NCBI RefSeq assembly: GCF_900115695.1
Contig: NZ_FOXK01000007.1
Location: forward strand, 1-64,000
Source of the DNA: Ectopseudomonas toyotomiensis
GTDB taxonomy: Bacteria; Pseudomonadota; Gammaproteobacteria; Pseudomonadales; Pseudomonadaceae
DNA length: 64,000 nt
Direction of reading: 5' to 3'
Position 1 is the first letter of the stretch. Each line of letters begins with the position of its first letter. A program made the translations under genes and the position numbers. A model generated the notes under the pieces. It made no database searches and had not been told where the DNA came from. It was given only the letters and a program-made list of their open reading frames with translations. Shown here piece by piece: positions 41,329-50,735 of the stretch.

Positions 41329-42345
41329 ATGCCTTCTCTTGACCAGGCGCTGCGCGCCGCCCTCGCCGCTCGCGAAAACCTGCTCGCGGTGCTGCACGCC
41401 CAAGGCACCGACTGCTACCGCCTGTTCCACGGCAGCCAGGAAGGCGCGCCAGGCCTGACAGTCGACCGCTACGGCCCGCAGTTGCTGGTGCAGAGTTTTC
41501 ATCAACCGCTGGAGGCCGACGATCTGCACAGCATCGTCGGCAGTGTCGAAGCCTGTCTGGGGCAGCCGTTGCTGTTGGTCTACAACGACCGCTCCAAGAG
41601 CAATTCGCGGATCGATCGCGACCCAACCCTGTTCCAGGCCGAGGATGCAGCACTGGAGGATATGGTCAGCCGCGAATGGGGGCTCAATTACCGCGTACGC
41701 GGTCGGCATGCCGGACAAGATCCTCTGCTGTTTCTCGACCTGCGCAACGCCCGTGGCTGGGTCAAGGCCAACAGCGCTGGCAAGGCCGTGCTCAATCTCT
41801 TCGCCTATACCTGCGGCGTCGGTCTATGCGCCGCAGCAGGCGGCGCAAGCGAGGTGATCAACCTCGACTTCGCCCAGGGCAACCTCGCCGTGGGCCAGGA
41901 GAACGGCGCGCTCAACCCCGAATTGCCCACCATGCAGTTCATCCAGTCCGACTATTTTCCGGCGATTCGTCAGTTGGCCGATCTACCGATCAGCAGCCGC
42001 CGAGGACAGAAACTGCCGAGCTATCCGCGCCTGCAACCGCGCCAGTTCGAGCTGGTTTTCCTCGACCCGCCAGCCTGGGCCAAGAGCGCCTTTGGCACCG
42101 TCGACCTGCTGCGCGACTACCAGAGCCTGCTCAAACCAGCGTTGCTGGCCACGGCCGAAGGCGGCACCCTGGTGTGCTGCAACAACCTGGCAAAGGTGGA
42201 GATGAGCGACTGGCGCGCGCAGGTGCTGCGCTGCGCCGAGAAGCTCGGCCGCCAGGTGCAGGATTGCCAAGTCATCGTTCCTGCGCCCGATTTCCCTTCG
42301 CAAGACGCCAAACCGCCGCTGAAAACCCTGATCCTGCACCTCTGA
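41329..42345 (+). CDS. Class I SAM-dependent RNA methyltransferase, RlmI-like
   Basis: This 338-residue protein has a Rossmann methyltransferase core with motif I NLFAYTCGVGLCAAAGGA and motif IV FLDPPAWAKS, typical of the RlmI/RlmK group. CCNN near residue 284 resembles the cysteine-containing motif VI of RNA m5C enzymes. A classical PUA domain at the N-terminus is not obvious, though GAPGLTVDRYG is the usual block of these proteins. 23S rRNA is the likely substrate by family, but the position is not determinable here. Confidence 0.85.
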   Translation: MPSLDQALRAALAARENLLAVLHAQGTDCYRLFHGSQEGAPGLTVDRYGPQLLVQSFHQPLEADDLHSIVGSVEACLGQPLLLVYNDRSKSNSRIDRDPTLFQAEDAALEDMVSREWGLNYRVRGRHAGQDPLLFLDLRNARGWVKANSAGKAVLNLFAYTCGVGLCAAAGGASEVINLDFAQGNLAVGQENGALNPELPTMQFIQSDYFPAIRQLADLPISSRRGQKLPSYPRLQPRQFELVFLDPPAWAKSAFGTVDLLRDYQSLLKPALLATAEGGTLVCCNNLAKVEMSDWRAQVLRCAEKLGRQVQDCQVIVPAPDFPSQDAKPPLKTLILHL

Positions 42346-42447
42346 ACCGGGACTTACGTGCAATCTGACTGCAGCGATAACGACCGGAACTGAACCGCCG
42401 TGCCATACTCCAAGTCGTCTCCTCGTCTGGATAGATGACGCCAAGCC

Positions 42448-45330
42448 ATGCCCAAAGGACTGAAGCGCGCGCTGAGCGCACTGTTGATCACCGTTTTCCT
42501 CTACAGCCTGATCGGCTTTCTGATTCTGCCGGGCATCGCCCTGCGCATCGCCAATCAGCAGTTGGCGCAGTACGCCACGCTACCCGCCTCGCTGCAGCGC
42601 GTGCAGCTCAACCCCTTCACGCTCGAGCTGAGCCTTTGGGGCCTGCGTATCGGCGAGAGTGGCCAGGAGCAACTGAGCTTCCAGCGCCTCTACGCCAACC
42701 TGCAGAGCGACAGCCTGTGGAGCGGTGCCCTGCATCTGAGTGACGTAGAGCTCGACGGCGCACGTACCGAGATACTCTTCGACAAAGATGGCACGCTCAA
42801 TCTCACCCAGTTGTTCAATCTGCCGCAAAGCCAGGCCGAACCCAAGGCAGAGAACAGCGAGCCCTTCCCGCTGCGCATCGACAGCATTCGTCTACGCGAG
42901 AAGTCGCTGCGCTTCCAGGACCTGCGCCCGAGCGAGGCCGTGGAATTCGCCTATGACGCACTCGATCTGGAATTGCACAACCTAAGCACCCTGGCCGGCG
43001 ACAACGCCGAAATGACCATGACCGCCAGTGGCCCGCACGGCGCGCAGATCGACTGGCGCGGCCAGGTCAGCCTGACGCCCATCACCTCCAGTGGCAGCCT
43101 GAGCGTCAGCGACGGCCGCCTGAGCACCTTCTGGCCTTACGTGCGCGACGCACTGCCACTGGTCCTCAAGGAAGGCCAGGTCGACCTCAGCAGCGACTAT
43201 CGCCTAGACCTGTCCAGCGGTACCGAGCTGCAACTGAGCAAGATCAAGGTGCAGTTGGCCCCCTTCGCCATCGACGACCCGCAAGGCAAACCGCTGGTAC
43301 GCCTGCAACGCCTGGATATCGACAACACCAGCCTCGACCTGGCCAAGCAGCAGGTGGTGGTCGGCGAGGTACGCAGCCAGGGGCTGGAGGCCTGGGCAGC
43401 ACGCGAAGCCGACGGCCAACTGGACTGGCAGAAGCTGTTCGCCAAACCAGAAAGCGCCAAGAGCGAAGCAGCCGAACCCGCGGAGCAGGCCGGTGAGAGC
43501 AAGCCCTGGCAAGTGCTGCTGCAGGATGTGCAGCTGCGCGACTACAAGGCTCACCTGGCCGACCGCGTACCGCAACAGGAAGTGGCGGTGGAGGTCGGCC
43601 CACTGAACCTCGACCTGAAGAACTTCGACAGCCTCGGCGACAAACCTTTCGACCTCAGGCTCGACACCGGCCTGGGCAAGCAGGGCAAGCTGCAGGCGGC
43701 CGGCAACGTACAACTGAGCCCAACCAGTGCTCAGCTCAAGGTCGCCACCCAGGACATCGACCTGCGCCTGGCGCAGGCCTACCTGAGCCCCTTCATTCGC
43801 CTGGAACTGCGCAGCGGCCTGCTCGGCAGCGACCTCGACGTGCAGCTCAAGAGTACCGAGCCGCTGGCACTCAGCGTCACAGGCAGCGCCCACGTCGATC
43901 AGTTGCACACTCTGGATACCCTGCGCGAACGCGATTTCGTGCGCTGGAAACAGGTACGGGTGAGTGGTCTCGACTACCGCCACGGCGAAAGCCTGGCCAT
44001 CGAACGCGTGGAGCTGGATCAGCCCTATGCACGCTTCGTGATCAACGAGAACCTGACCACCAACGTCAGCGAGCTGATCGTGCCGCAGCCGACGACGCCG
44101 AACGAGAGCAAGACCGATGCGGGCAAGCCGCTGGCGATCCGCATCGGCGGCGTAGCCATCAATGACGGCTCGGCCAACTTCGCCGACTTCAGCCTGACCC
44201 CCAGCTTCGCCACCGCCGTTCAGCAGATGAACGGGCGCATCGGCGTACTCGACAATCAGAAACCGCAAGCCGCCAGCGTCGATATCCAGGGCAAGGTCGA
44301 CCGCTACGCGCCGATGAGCATCAAGGGCAAGCTGACGCCATTCGATCCGCTCAACAGTCTGGATATCGCCACCAGCTTCAAGAATGTCGAGCTGACCACC
44401 ATCACCCCCTACTCCGGCAAGTTCGCCGGTTATCGCATCCGCAAGGGCCGCCTCAACCTCGACCTGCACTACCGCATCGAGAAGGGCCAGCTCAATGCCG
44501 AGAACAAGGTGCTGGTGGAGAACCTGCAACTGGGCGAGCGCGTCGACAGCCCCGACGCCGTGGACCTGCCGATTCGCCTGGCAGTCGCCCTGCTCAAGGA
44601 CACCCAGGGGCGCATCGCCATCGAGTTGCCGGTACAGGGTGATCTGAACAATCCGCAATTCAGCGTCATGCCCATTGTCTGGCAGACCCTGCGCAATCTG
44701 GTGTTGCGCGCGGCCCAGGCGCCGTTCAAGTTCATCGCCGGGTTGGTCGGTGGCAGCAACGTCGACCTCAGCACCGTGCCCTTCGTCGCTGGCTCTGCGG
44801 AGCTGCAGGGCGACGCGCGCCAGGCCCTGGACACACTGGCCAAAGCGCTCGAAGAGCGCCCGAATCTGCGTCTGGAGGTAGAAGGCCAGGCCGCGCAGAG
44901 TGCCGACGGCCCGCTGCTGGCCGAGCAGCGCCTGCAGCGCGAATTTCGCGAAACCTGGTACAAGGTGTTGCAACGCCGTGGTGACAGGGTACCGGCCAGT
45001 CCCGATGAGCTGACGGTCGCCGAAGACGAACAGGCCGCGCTGCTCGAAGGCATCTATCGCGCCCGCCTCAAGCAGCAGCCGCCAGCCGAGTGGGCCGAAC
45101 TGGACAAAGAGCAACGCCAGCAGAACATGCGCAAGGCGGTGCTGGACTCCTGGGCGCAAAGCAAGCTGCTGCTGCGCCAACTGGCTCAGCAACGCGCTGC
45201 AACGATCAAGGATTATCTGGTTGAACACGGCGGGTTGTACGATGAACGTGTCTACCTGATCGATGCCAACCTCGGTGAACCCGAAGCCGACGGCCGCGTG
45301 CTCACCACCCTGCACCTGGACAGCCAATGA
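42448..45330 (+). CDS. DUF748 (AsmA-like) envelope protein
   Basis: This 960-residue protein has one N-terminal transmembrane helix (about 10-32) and a long, mainly beta-strand periplasmic body of the AsmA/TamB-like type (DUF748). Relatives form elongated channels implicated in lipid transport between membranes. The last third has an OmpA-like block (STVPFVAGSAELQGDARQAL ... LRLEVEGQA), suggesting peptidoglycan contact. Its stop overlaps the next gene by four bases (ATGA), linking it with two small DUF2845 proteins. No direct function is known to me. Confidence 0.87.
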   Translation: MPKGLKRALSALLITVFLYSLIGFLILPGIALRIANQQLAQYATLPASLQRVQLNPFTLELSLWGLRIGESGQEQLSFQRLYANLQSDSLWSGALHLSDVELDGARTEILFDKDGTLNLTQLFNLPQSQAEPKAENSEPFPLRIDSIRLREKSLRFQDLRPSEAVEFAYDALDLELHNLSTLAGDNAEMTMTASGPHGAQIDWRGQVSLTPITSSGSLSVSDGRLSTFWPYVRDALPLVLKEGQVDLSSDYRLDLSSGTELQLSKIKVQLAPFAIDDPQGKPLVRLQRLDIDNTSLDLAKQQVVVGEVRSQGLEAWAAREADGQLDWQKLFAKPESAKSEAAEPAEQAGESKPWQVLLQDVQLRDYKAHLADRVPQQEVAVEVGPLNLDLKNFDSLGDKPFDLRLDTGLGKQGKLQAAGNVQLSPTSAQLKVATQDIDLRLAQAYLSPFIRLELRSGLLGSDLDVQLKSTEPLALSVTGSAHVDQLHTLDTLRERDFVRWKQVRVSGLDYRHGESLAIERVELDQPYARFVINENLTTNVSELIVPQPTTPNESKTDAGKPLAIRIGGVAINDGSANFADFSLTPSFATAVQQMNGRIGVLDNQKPQAASVDIQGKVDRYAPMSIKGKLTPFDPLNSLDIATSFKNVELTTITPYSGKFAGYRIRKGRLNLDLHYRIEKGQLNAENKVLVENLQLGERVDSPDAVDLPIRLAVALLKDTQGRIAIELPVQGDLNNPQFSVMPIVWQTLRNLVLRAAQAPFKFIAGLVGGSNVDLSTVPFVAGSAELQGDARQALDTLAKALEERPNLRLEVEGQAAQSADGPLLAEQRLQREFRETWYKVLQRRGDRVPASPDELTVAEDEQAALLEGIYRARLKQQPPAEWAELDKEQRQQNMRKAVLDSWAQSKLLLRQLAQQRAATIKDYLVEHGGLYDERVYLIDANLGEPEADGRVLTTLHLDSQ

Positions 45331-45635
45331 TCATGCGCAGCTTATCTATCATCACACTTGTTACCCTGACTGCCGGCCTGCTCAGTGCTACCGCGCAGGC
45401 CGACACGCTGCGTTGCGGCAGCGCCCTGGTCAGCCTTGGCGACCGTCCGTTCGAGGTCGAGCGCAAATGTGGCACGCCGATGCACCGTGACCCGGTCGGC
45501 TACACCCTGGGCTCCTATGACCGCCGCGAGTACATGATCGAGGAATGGGTATACGGCCCGAGCAATGGCATGCTCAGCATCCTGCGCTTCGAAGGTAACC
45601 GCCTAACCGCCATCGAACGCCGCCGCGAGCGCTGA
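45327..45635 (+). CDS. Secreted DUF2845 protein, first copy
   Basis: This 102-residue protein has a signal peptide (to AQA, about residue 25) and then the DUF2845 pattern TLRCGSALVSLGD, VERKCGTP, YMIEEWVYGPSNGM and ILRFEGNRLTAIE. Two cysteines (in RCGS and KCG) are conserved with its neighbour and could form a disulfide. ATG 45327 overlaps the upstream stop; ATG 45333 is also possible. Function unknown. Confidence 0.86.
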   Translation: MIMRSLSIITLVTLTAGLLSATAQADTLRCGSALVSLGDRPFEVERKCGTPMHRDPVGYTLGSYDRREYMIEEWVYGPSNGMLSILRFEGNRLTAIERRRER

Positions 45636-45648
45636 ACAGGAGGTTCTC

Positions 45649-45951
45649 ATGCGCAAATTCAGCTGTCTGCTCACGCTACTCTGCCTGCCCCTGATGGCCG
45701 AGGCGTCCTCCACCTATCGCTGCGGTAGCGCCCTGGTCAGCAAGACAGCACCTACCGCAGAGGTGCTGAACAAATGTGGCGAGCCGTCCAGTCGCGACTT
45801 TGTCGGTTACAAGGAAGTGGTCGACAGCTACGGTTTTCGCAACGAGGTGAGCGTCGAGGAGTGGGTCTACGGCCCGAAAAGCGGCATGTACCACTTTCTA
45901 CGCTTCGAGGGCGGCCGCCTGACCGAAGTCCGCAGCAAGCGCGGCAGTTGA
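45649..45951 (+). CDS. Secreted DUF2845 protein, second copy
   Basis: This 100-residue paralogue of the preceding gene has a signal peptide to about residue 19 (LMAEA), then TYRCGSALVSKTA, LNKCGEPSSRDFVGY, SVEEWVYGPKSGM and LRFEGGRLTEVRS. AGGAGG lies just before ATG 45649. The shared pattern with residues 26-100 of the first copy shows tandem duplication. Function unknown. Confidence 0.87.
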   Translation: MRKFSCLLTLLCLPLMAEASSTYRCGSALVSKTAPTAEVLNKCGEPSSRDFVGYKEVVDSYGFRNEVSVEEWVYGPKSGMYHFLRFEGGRLTEVRSKRGS

Positions 45952-46012
45952 TGCTGCGCAGCATGCAGAGCACTCGGAGCGGCATGCGCATCGTGCGCCC
46001 TGCATAAAAATC

Positions 46013-46043
46013 AAGGCCCCGCCGGTCACACCGGCGGGGCCTT
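46013..46043 (-). terminator. Strong terminator of the bon-csbD unit
   Basis: A perfect 13-bp stem, AAGGCCCCGCCGG/CCGGCGGGGCCTT with a 5-base loop, is followed on the minus strand by GATTTTTA. It may also stop rightward transcription from the DUF2845 genes. Confidence 0.85.
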
Positions 46044-46048
46044 CGCGC

Positions 46049-46167
46049 ATCCATGCCTGTCGCTATCCGTGCTGAACAGGCGTCCTGCCTGTAGCCATCC
46101 GTGCTGAAGATACATCCGTTTCTGAAGCTATCCGTACCTGTGGGCATCCTTACCCGGCAATCCGTGC
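46049..46167. repeat. Array of about eight imperfect repeats with 16-bp period
   Basis: ATCC (once GTCC) starts units at 46049, 46065, 46082, 46097, 46114, 46130, 46146 and 46160, with spacings of 14-17 bp. The rough consensus is ATCCGTGCCTGAAGCC with variations. It fills the space between the csbD stop codon and the terminator, and so would be the 3' untranslated region of csbD mRNA. Confidence 0.7.
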
Positions 46168-46365
46168 TCAGAGCTTGTCGCTGAAATCGCGCAGCTCTTG
46201 CTGGGCCTTTTCCTTGGTCCAGCCGTAACGTTCTTGCAGCTTGCCGGCCAGGTACTCGCTGTGGCCCTCGGCGACGTCCAGGTCGTCATCGGTCAGGTTA
46301 CCCCAACGCTCCTTGATGCGACCGCTGAGCTGCTTCCATTTGCCTTTGATGATGTCGCTATTCAT
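46168..46365 (-). CDS. CsbD-family stress protein
   Basis: This small hydrophilic protein of 65 residues matches the CsbD/YjbJ family ([20 protein letters not shown] ... [18 protein letters not shown]). Family members are abundant under general or osmotic stress, and their mechanism is unknown. ATG at 46365 has GGGAG at 7 nt, whereas the ATG two codons earlier is too close to it. It follows the BON-domain gene by 57 nt and probably shares its transcript. Confidence 0.9.
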   Translation of the reverse strand: MNSDIIKGKWKQLSGRIKERWGNLTDDDLDVAEGHSEYLAGKLQERYGWTKEKAQQELRDFSDKL

Positions 46366-46422
46366 GGTCATTCTCCCAGTGACAGAAAGTGGGGCCGGGC
46401 GCTGGCCCGGCCGGCTCGGCTA

Positions 46423-46776
46423 TCAGTCAGCGGTTTTCAGGGCATCGGCGGACACGTCACGCACACCCTCGATTTCCTTGGTCTTGGCGATAGCCAGATC
46501 ACGCTCGGCGTCAGTTGCGACCACGCCGGACAGGGAAACTACGCCCTGGTTGGTCTCGACCTTGATGTCCAGCGCGCTGAGGTTCGAGTCAGCAACGAAG
46601 GTGGACTTCACTTTGCTGGTGATCCAGGTGTCGGATACCGCCTGCTCGGCTTTATCCACAGTGTCATTGGCCGCCAGCATGGTCGGCTCTGCGGCGAAGG
46701 CTGCCGAGGCCAGCGACATGCTCAGCACGGCAGCGGTCAGGGTGGTAGCGGCAAAACGGTTGATTGGCTGTTTCAT
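46423..46776 (-). CDS. Periplasmic BON-domain protein (OsmY-like)
   Basis: This 117-residue protein has a signal peptide (MKQPINRFAATTLTAAVLSM ... AFA, about 28 residues) and one BON domain (DTWITSKVKSTFVADSNLSA, VVSLSGVVATDAERDLAI, VRDVSADALKT). BON domains bind phospholipid and support envelope stability; OsmY has two such domains and this has one. ATG at 46776 gives the complete signal peptide. Upstream is a good sigma-54 promoter candidate. Confidence 0.9.
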   Translation of the reverse strand: MKQPINRFAATTLTAAVLSMSLASAAFAAEPTMLAANDTVDKAEQAVSDTWITSKVKSTFVADSNLSALDIKVETNQGVVSLSGVVATDAERDLAIAKTKEIEGVRDVSADALKTAD

Positions 46777-47044
46777 GATTCGACTCCTGTACATTCCAGA
46801 CAATCTGCAAACCAACTCCTGGTTGCAGGTTCACCAGTACTATTGCAGGGCCTGTGCCAGGTTTTTAAATTAAATTAAATCCTTTAAAAACAATCACTTA
46901 AATAAAATCACCACTATGCTTTTGATTGCATTTCGCCGAGTCGCAAAAAATCTCTCGGGCAATTTGCATGATCCGATAACCGAGTAAACGCATGCATCGC
47001 AGTCGCATCTCAGGTCGGCAATGATGAACCCTGACGATCGCGCA
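46777..47044. other. AT-rich gap upstream of the BON gene
   Basis: No gene is seen. The stretch 46860-46930 is very AT-rich (TTAAATTAAATTAAAT) and could bind IHF or be curved. It lies upstream of the candidate sigma-54 promoter at 46844-46859. The rest, 46930-47044, shows no recognisable motif. Confidence 0.5.
46844..46859 (-). promoter_or_regulatory. Candidate sigma-54 promoter of the BON gene
   Basis: On the minus strand TGGCACAGGCCCTGCA matches TGGCAC-N5-TTGCA with one mismatch and the required 10-base spacing between GG and GC. The predicted start is about 46834, giving a leader of some 58 nt. Confidence 0.6.
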
Positions 47045-47070
47045 CAAAAAAGGGCTCCCGCAGGAGCCCT
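47045..47070 (-). terminator. Rho-independent terminator of pnp
   Basis: The minus strand shows the stem AGGGCTCC/GGAGCCCT followed by TTTTTT, 25 nt past the pnp stop codon. Confidence 0.92.
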
Positions 47071-47094
47071 CTCGTTCGAACAGGCGAACCGTGC

Positions 47095-49200
47095 TTAGAC
47101 GCCAGAGGCCTCGGCAGCAGCTACGTCCTTGATCGACAGCTTGATACGGCCGCGGTTGTCCACGTCCAGCACCAGTACCTTCACTTCCTGGCCTTCCTGC
47201 AGCACGTCGGTGACCTTCTCCACGCGCTGATCGCTGAGCATGGAGATGTGCACCAGACCGTCCTTGCCCGGCAGGATGTTGACGAAGGCACCGAAGTCGA
47301 CGATGCGCTCGACCTTGCCGACGTAGATCTTGCCGATCTCGGCTTCGGCAGTGATGGCCAGAACGCGCTGCTTGGCAGCCTCGGCCGCTTCCTTGGTTTC
47401 GCCGAAGATCTTGATCGAGCCGTCGTCTTCGATATCGATCGAAGCCTTGGTCTCTTCGCAGATCGCGCGGATGGTGGCGCCACCCTTGCCGATGACGTCG
47501 CGGATCTTGTCCTGGTCGATCTTCATCGCCAGCATGGTCGGTGCGTTGGCCGACAGTTCGCTGCGCGATTGGGCGATGACCTGGTTCATCTGGCCGAGGA
47601 TGTTCAGGCGCGCTTCCAGCGCCTGCTCCAGCGCCTGCTCCATGATCTCTTCGGTGATGCCCTGGATCTTGATGTCCATCTGCAGTGCGGTGACGCCTTT
47701 GGCGGTACCGGCTACCTTGAAGTCCATGTCGCCCAGGTGATCTTCGTCACCGAGGATGTCGGTCAGCACGGCGAATTTCTCACCTTCCAGCACCAGACCC
47801 ATGGCGATACCGGCAACCGGTGCCTTCATCGGCACACCGGCGTCCATCAGCGCCAGGGAGGCGCCGCACACCGAAGCCATGGAGGAAGAACCGTTGGACT
47901 CGGTGATTTCCGACACCACGCGGATGGTGTACGGGAACTCGTCGGCGCTCGGCAGCATGGCGGCAACGCCACGACGGGCGAGACGACCGTGGCCGATTTC
48001 GCGGCGGCCAGTGGCGCCCATGCGACCACACTCACCGACCGAGTACGGCGGGAAGTTGTAGTGCAGCATGAAGGGGTCTTTCTTCTCGCCTTCGAGGGTG
48101 TCCAGCAGCTGTGCATCGCGGGCGGTACCGAGGGTAGCCACGACCAGCGCCTGGGTTTCGCCACGGGTGAACAGCGCCGAACCGTGGGTCTTGTCCAGTA
48201 CACCGACTTCGATGTTCAGGCCACGCACGGTGCGGGTGTCACGACCATCGATACGCGGTTTGCCGTTGACGATGTTCTCGCGCACGGTGCGGTATTCGAT
48301 TTCGCCGAAGGCGTCTTTGACTTCACCGGCAGTAGGCTGACCCTCTTCGCCGGAGAATTTGGCGACGACCTGATCGCGCAGCTCGCCCAGACGCGCGTAG
48401 CGGTCCTGCTTGATGGTGATGGTGTAGGCCTGGGAAATCGCGTCACCGAACTCGCCACGGATGGCGTTCAGCAGTGCGGTGTTTTCCGGCTTTGGCTGCC
48501 AGTCCCAGGTCGGCTTGCCGGCTTCGGCAGCCAGCTCGGCGACAGCCTGGATGACCACCTGGAACTCCTCATGGGCAAACAGCACGGCGCCCAGCATCTG
48601 GTCTTCGGTCAGCTCTTTGGCTTCTGACTCGACCATCAGCACGGCGTCCTTGGTGCCGGCCACGACCATGTCCAGGCTCGAAGCCTTGAGCTGCTCGTAG
48701 TTCGGGTTCAGCAGGTAGCCGGTTTCCGGGTGGAAGGCGACGCGCGCGGCACCGATCGGGCCGTTGAACGGGATACCGGAGATGGCCAGGGCGGCCGAGG
48801 TACCGATCATCGCAGCGATATCCGGATCGGTCTTCTTGCTGGTGGAAACCACGGTGCAGATGACCTGCACTTCGTTCTGGAAACCTTCCGGGAACAGCGG
48901 GCGGATCGGACGGTCGATCAGACGCGAGGTCAGGGTTTCTTTCTCGGAAGGACGCGCTTCACGCTTGAAGAAACCACCCGGGATCTTGCCGGCAGCGTAG
49001 GTCTTTTCCTGGTAGTGCACGGACAGCGGGAAGAAGCCCTTGCTTGGGTCGGCAGTCTTGGCGCCGGTTACGGCGACCAGCACGCTGACGTCGTCGTCAA
49101 CGGTGACCAGCACTGCGCCGGAGGCTTGACGGGCGATACGGCCAGTCTCGAGGGTAACGGTCGACTGACCGAACTGGAATTTCTTGATTACCGGGTTCAC
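47095..49200 (-). CDS. pnp: Pnp, polynucleotide phosphorylase
   Basis: This 701-residue 3'-to-5' exoribonuclease is also a degradosome component. It has two RNase PH domains (about 1-210 and 310-540) joined by a helical domain, then KH ([20 protein letters not shown]) and S1 ([20 protein letters not shown]) domains. GTG at 49200 is the start, with AAGGA 7 nt upstream. It follows rpsO, and a long imperfect hairpin lies in the gap, as in the autoregulated E. coli rpsO-pnp pair. Confidence 0.97.
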   Translation of the reverse strand: MNPVIKKFQFGQSTVTLETGRIARQASGAVLVTVDDDVSVLVAVTGAKTADPSKGFFPLSVHYQEKTYAAGKIPGGFFKREARPSEKETLTSRLIDRPIRPLFPEGFQNEVQVICTVVSTSKKTDPDIAAMIGTSAALAISGIPFNGPIGAARVAFHPETGYLLNPNYEQLKASSLDMVVAGTKDAVLMVESEAKELTEDQMLGAVLFAHEEFQVVIQAVAELAAEAGKPTWDWQPKPENTALLNAIRGEFGDAISQAYTITIKQDRYARLGELRDQVVAKFSGEEGQPTAGEVKDAFGEIEYRTVRENIVNGKPRIDGRDTRTVRGLNIEVGVLDKTHGSALFTRGETQALVVATLGTARDAQLLDTLEGEKKDPFMLHYNFPPYSVGECGRMGATGRREIGHGRLARRGVAAMLPSADEFPYTIRVVSEITESNGSSSMASVCGASLALMDAGVPMKAPVAGIAMGLVLEGEKFAVLTDILGDEDHLGDMDFKVAGTAKGVTALQMDIKIQGITEEIMEQALEQALEARLNILGQMNQVIAQSRSELSANAPTMLAMKIDQDKIRDVIGKGGATIRAICEETKASIDIEDDGSIKIFGETKEAAEAAKQRVLAITAEAEIGKIYVGKVERIVDFGAFVNILPGKDGLVHISMLSDQRVEKVTDVLQEGQEVKVLVLDVDNRGRIKLSIKDVAAAEASGV

Positions 49201-49283
49201 GGTGTTTTCCTTCTCTTTGTTGCCTTGGGGGAAATTGGAAAGAAGCGCGGGAGTCGGACCCGGTGCATCCCTCGAAAAGCCAA

Positions 49284-49355
49284 AAGCTGGAAGCCCAGCG
49301 CCACGAGGTGAGGATCACTCCCCACTCGCGACGCCGAACTCCCAGCTTCCAACTT
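49284..49355 (-). promoter_or_regulatory. Long imperfect hairpin between rpsO and pnp
   Basis: AAGCTGGAAGC (49284-49294) pairs with GCTTCCAACTT (49345-49355), with one G-U pair in the RNA. Inside, GCGCCACGAGGTGAGG pairs imperfectly with CCCCACTCGCGACGC. Transcribed leftwards this gives a roughly 70-nt stem-loop. In E. coli the same gap has a terminator and the RNase III stem through which PNPase represses itself. Confidence 0.6.
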
Positions 49356-49371
49356 GTGCAGCTCGCGTCTA

Positions 49372-49641
49372 TTAACGACGCAGGCCCAGGCGACCGATCA
49401 GGGCGCTGTAACGACTGGTATCTTTACCCTTCAGGTAGTCCAGCAGCTTACGACGCTGGTTAACCATACGGATCAGACCACGACGGCTGTGGTGATCCTT
49501 ACCGTTGGCCTTGAAGTGACCTTGCAGCTTGTTGATGTTGGCGGTCAGCAGGGCAACCTGCACTTCCGGGCTACCGGTATCGCCTTCAGCTTGCTTGTAG
49601 TCGTTAACGATCTGGGCTTTTTCTTCAACGCTGAGTGCCAT
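49372..49641 (-). CDS. rpsO: RpsO, ribosomal protein S15
   Basis: This 89-residue primary 16S-binding protein of the 30S platform has the normal length. Family signature: [21 protein letters not shown], then [24 protein letters not shown]. The downstream hairpin and pnp follow. The 170-bp gap toward truB contains its own leader (49642-49811), with two hairpin-forming stretches, CCTGATG/CATCAGG (49754-49780) and GGGAA/TTCCC near 49690. Confidence 0.98.
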   Translation of the reverse strand: MALSVEEKAQIVNDYKQAEGDTGSPEVQVALLTANINKLQGHFKANGKDHHSRRGLIRMVNQRRKLLDYLKGKDTSRYSALIGRLGLRR

Positions 49642-49811
49642 GTTGGCTTCCTCTCATCTGGAAACTGCCGAAGCAGTCTCAATAGGCCGGGAATCGCTTC
49701 CCGTGTTTTAAAAAGAGGTATGACCGTGCCTACTAACAGCCACCCTCGCAGCACCTGATGACGACGTCGTCAACATCAGGCTTTCAGCCTTCTCGGCCGA
49801 ACCGTTCGGTG

Positions 49812-50732
49812 CTACGCACCGGTATAAATCAATCGACGCGGAGCGATACGCCCATCGTCACTCACCTCACCGATGCCGATGAAGCGACCATTGTGATCCT
49901 GCACCCGCACCATGCCGAACTTCGGCGCTTCCGGCGCTCGCACCGGCTGCCCTTGCAACCAGTAGAACGCACTGTGCTCGGAGAACTGCAGCAGCGGCCA
50001 GTCCTGCAGACCGCTATCGGCCGGTAGCAGGAAGCGATCCAGCGCCTCGTTACCACCTTCGGCGTGTGCAGCCTCCAGTTCTTCCAGCGTCACGGTACGC
50101 GTCAAGTCGAACGGGCCGGCCTTGGTACGGCGCAACTCGGCGACATGTGCACCGCAGCCGAGCAACTGACCGAGATCCTCGACCAGCGTACGAATATAGG
50201 TGCCTTTGCTGCAATCAACCGCCAGACGGGCCTGCTCGCCTTCGCAGGCCAGCAGTTCCAGGCGCGCAATAGTAACAGAACGCGCTTCGCGCTCCACTAC
50301 TTCACCCGCACGAGCCAGCTTGTAGAGTGGCTGACCGTCCTTCTTCAAGGCCGAGTACATTGGCGGTATCTGTTTGATTTCACCGCGAAAACGCGACAAC
50401 AACGCCTCGATCTCGGCGCGACCGACGGTCACCGGGCGCCGTTCGATAACATCACCTTCGGCATCACCAGTGGTGGTGGTGACGCCCAACTGAGCGACGG
50501 TCTCGTAGCCCTTGTCAGCGTCGAGCAGATACTGGGAGAACTTGGTCGCCTCACCGAAACACAGCGGCAGCACACCAGTGGCCAACGGGTCGAGGCTGCC
50601 GGTATGTCCGGCCTTCTCGGCATTGAGCAGCCAACGCACCTTCTGCAGCGCGGCGTTGGACGTGAAACCGTGCGGCTTGTCGAGCAGGATGATGCCGTCG
50701 ACCTTGCGGCGAATACGTTTGACCTGCGCCAC
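49812..50732 (-). CDS. truB: TruB, tRNA pseudouridine-55 synthase
   Basis: This 306-residue enzyme makes the T-loop pseudouridine 55 in tRNAs. [20 protein letters not shown] and the catalytic aspartate block [17 protein letters not shown] are typical. The C-terminal PUA-like domain ends in GRIAPRRLI. The rbfA stop lies 3 nt upstream, so the two are coupled. Confidence 0.97.
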   Translation of the reverse strand: MAQVKRIRRKVDGIILLDKPHGFTSNAALQKVRWLLNAEKAGHTGSLDPLATGVLPLCFGEATKFSQYLLDADKGYETVAQLGVTTTTGDAEGDVIERRPVTVGRAEIEALLSRFRGEIKQIPPMYSALKKDGQPLYKLARAGEVVEREARSVTIARLELLACEGEQARLAVDCSKGTYIRTLVEDLGQLLGCGAHVAELRRTKAGPFDLTRTVTLEELEAAHAEGGNEALDRFLLPADSGLQDWPLLQFSEHSAFYWLQGQPVRAPEAPKFGMVRVQDHNGRFIGIGEVSDDGRIAPRRLIYTGA

Positions 50733-50735
50733 GCC

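Noticed and set aside
47248..48627. A 459-codon open frame antisense to pnp, and a 923-codon one antisense to infB (51121-53892)
   Set aside because: Long antisense frames are expected in GC-rich Pseudomonas genes. Their translations are rich in His, Asp, Gly and Arg with no domain, while the opposite strand carries complete essential genes.
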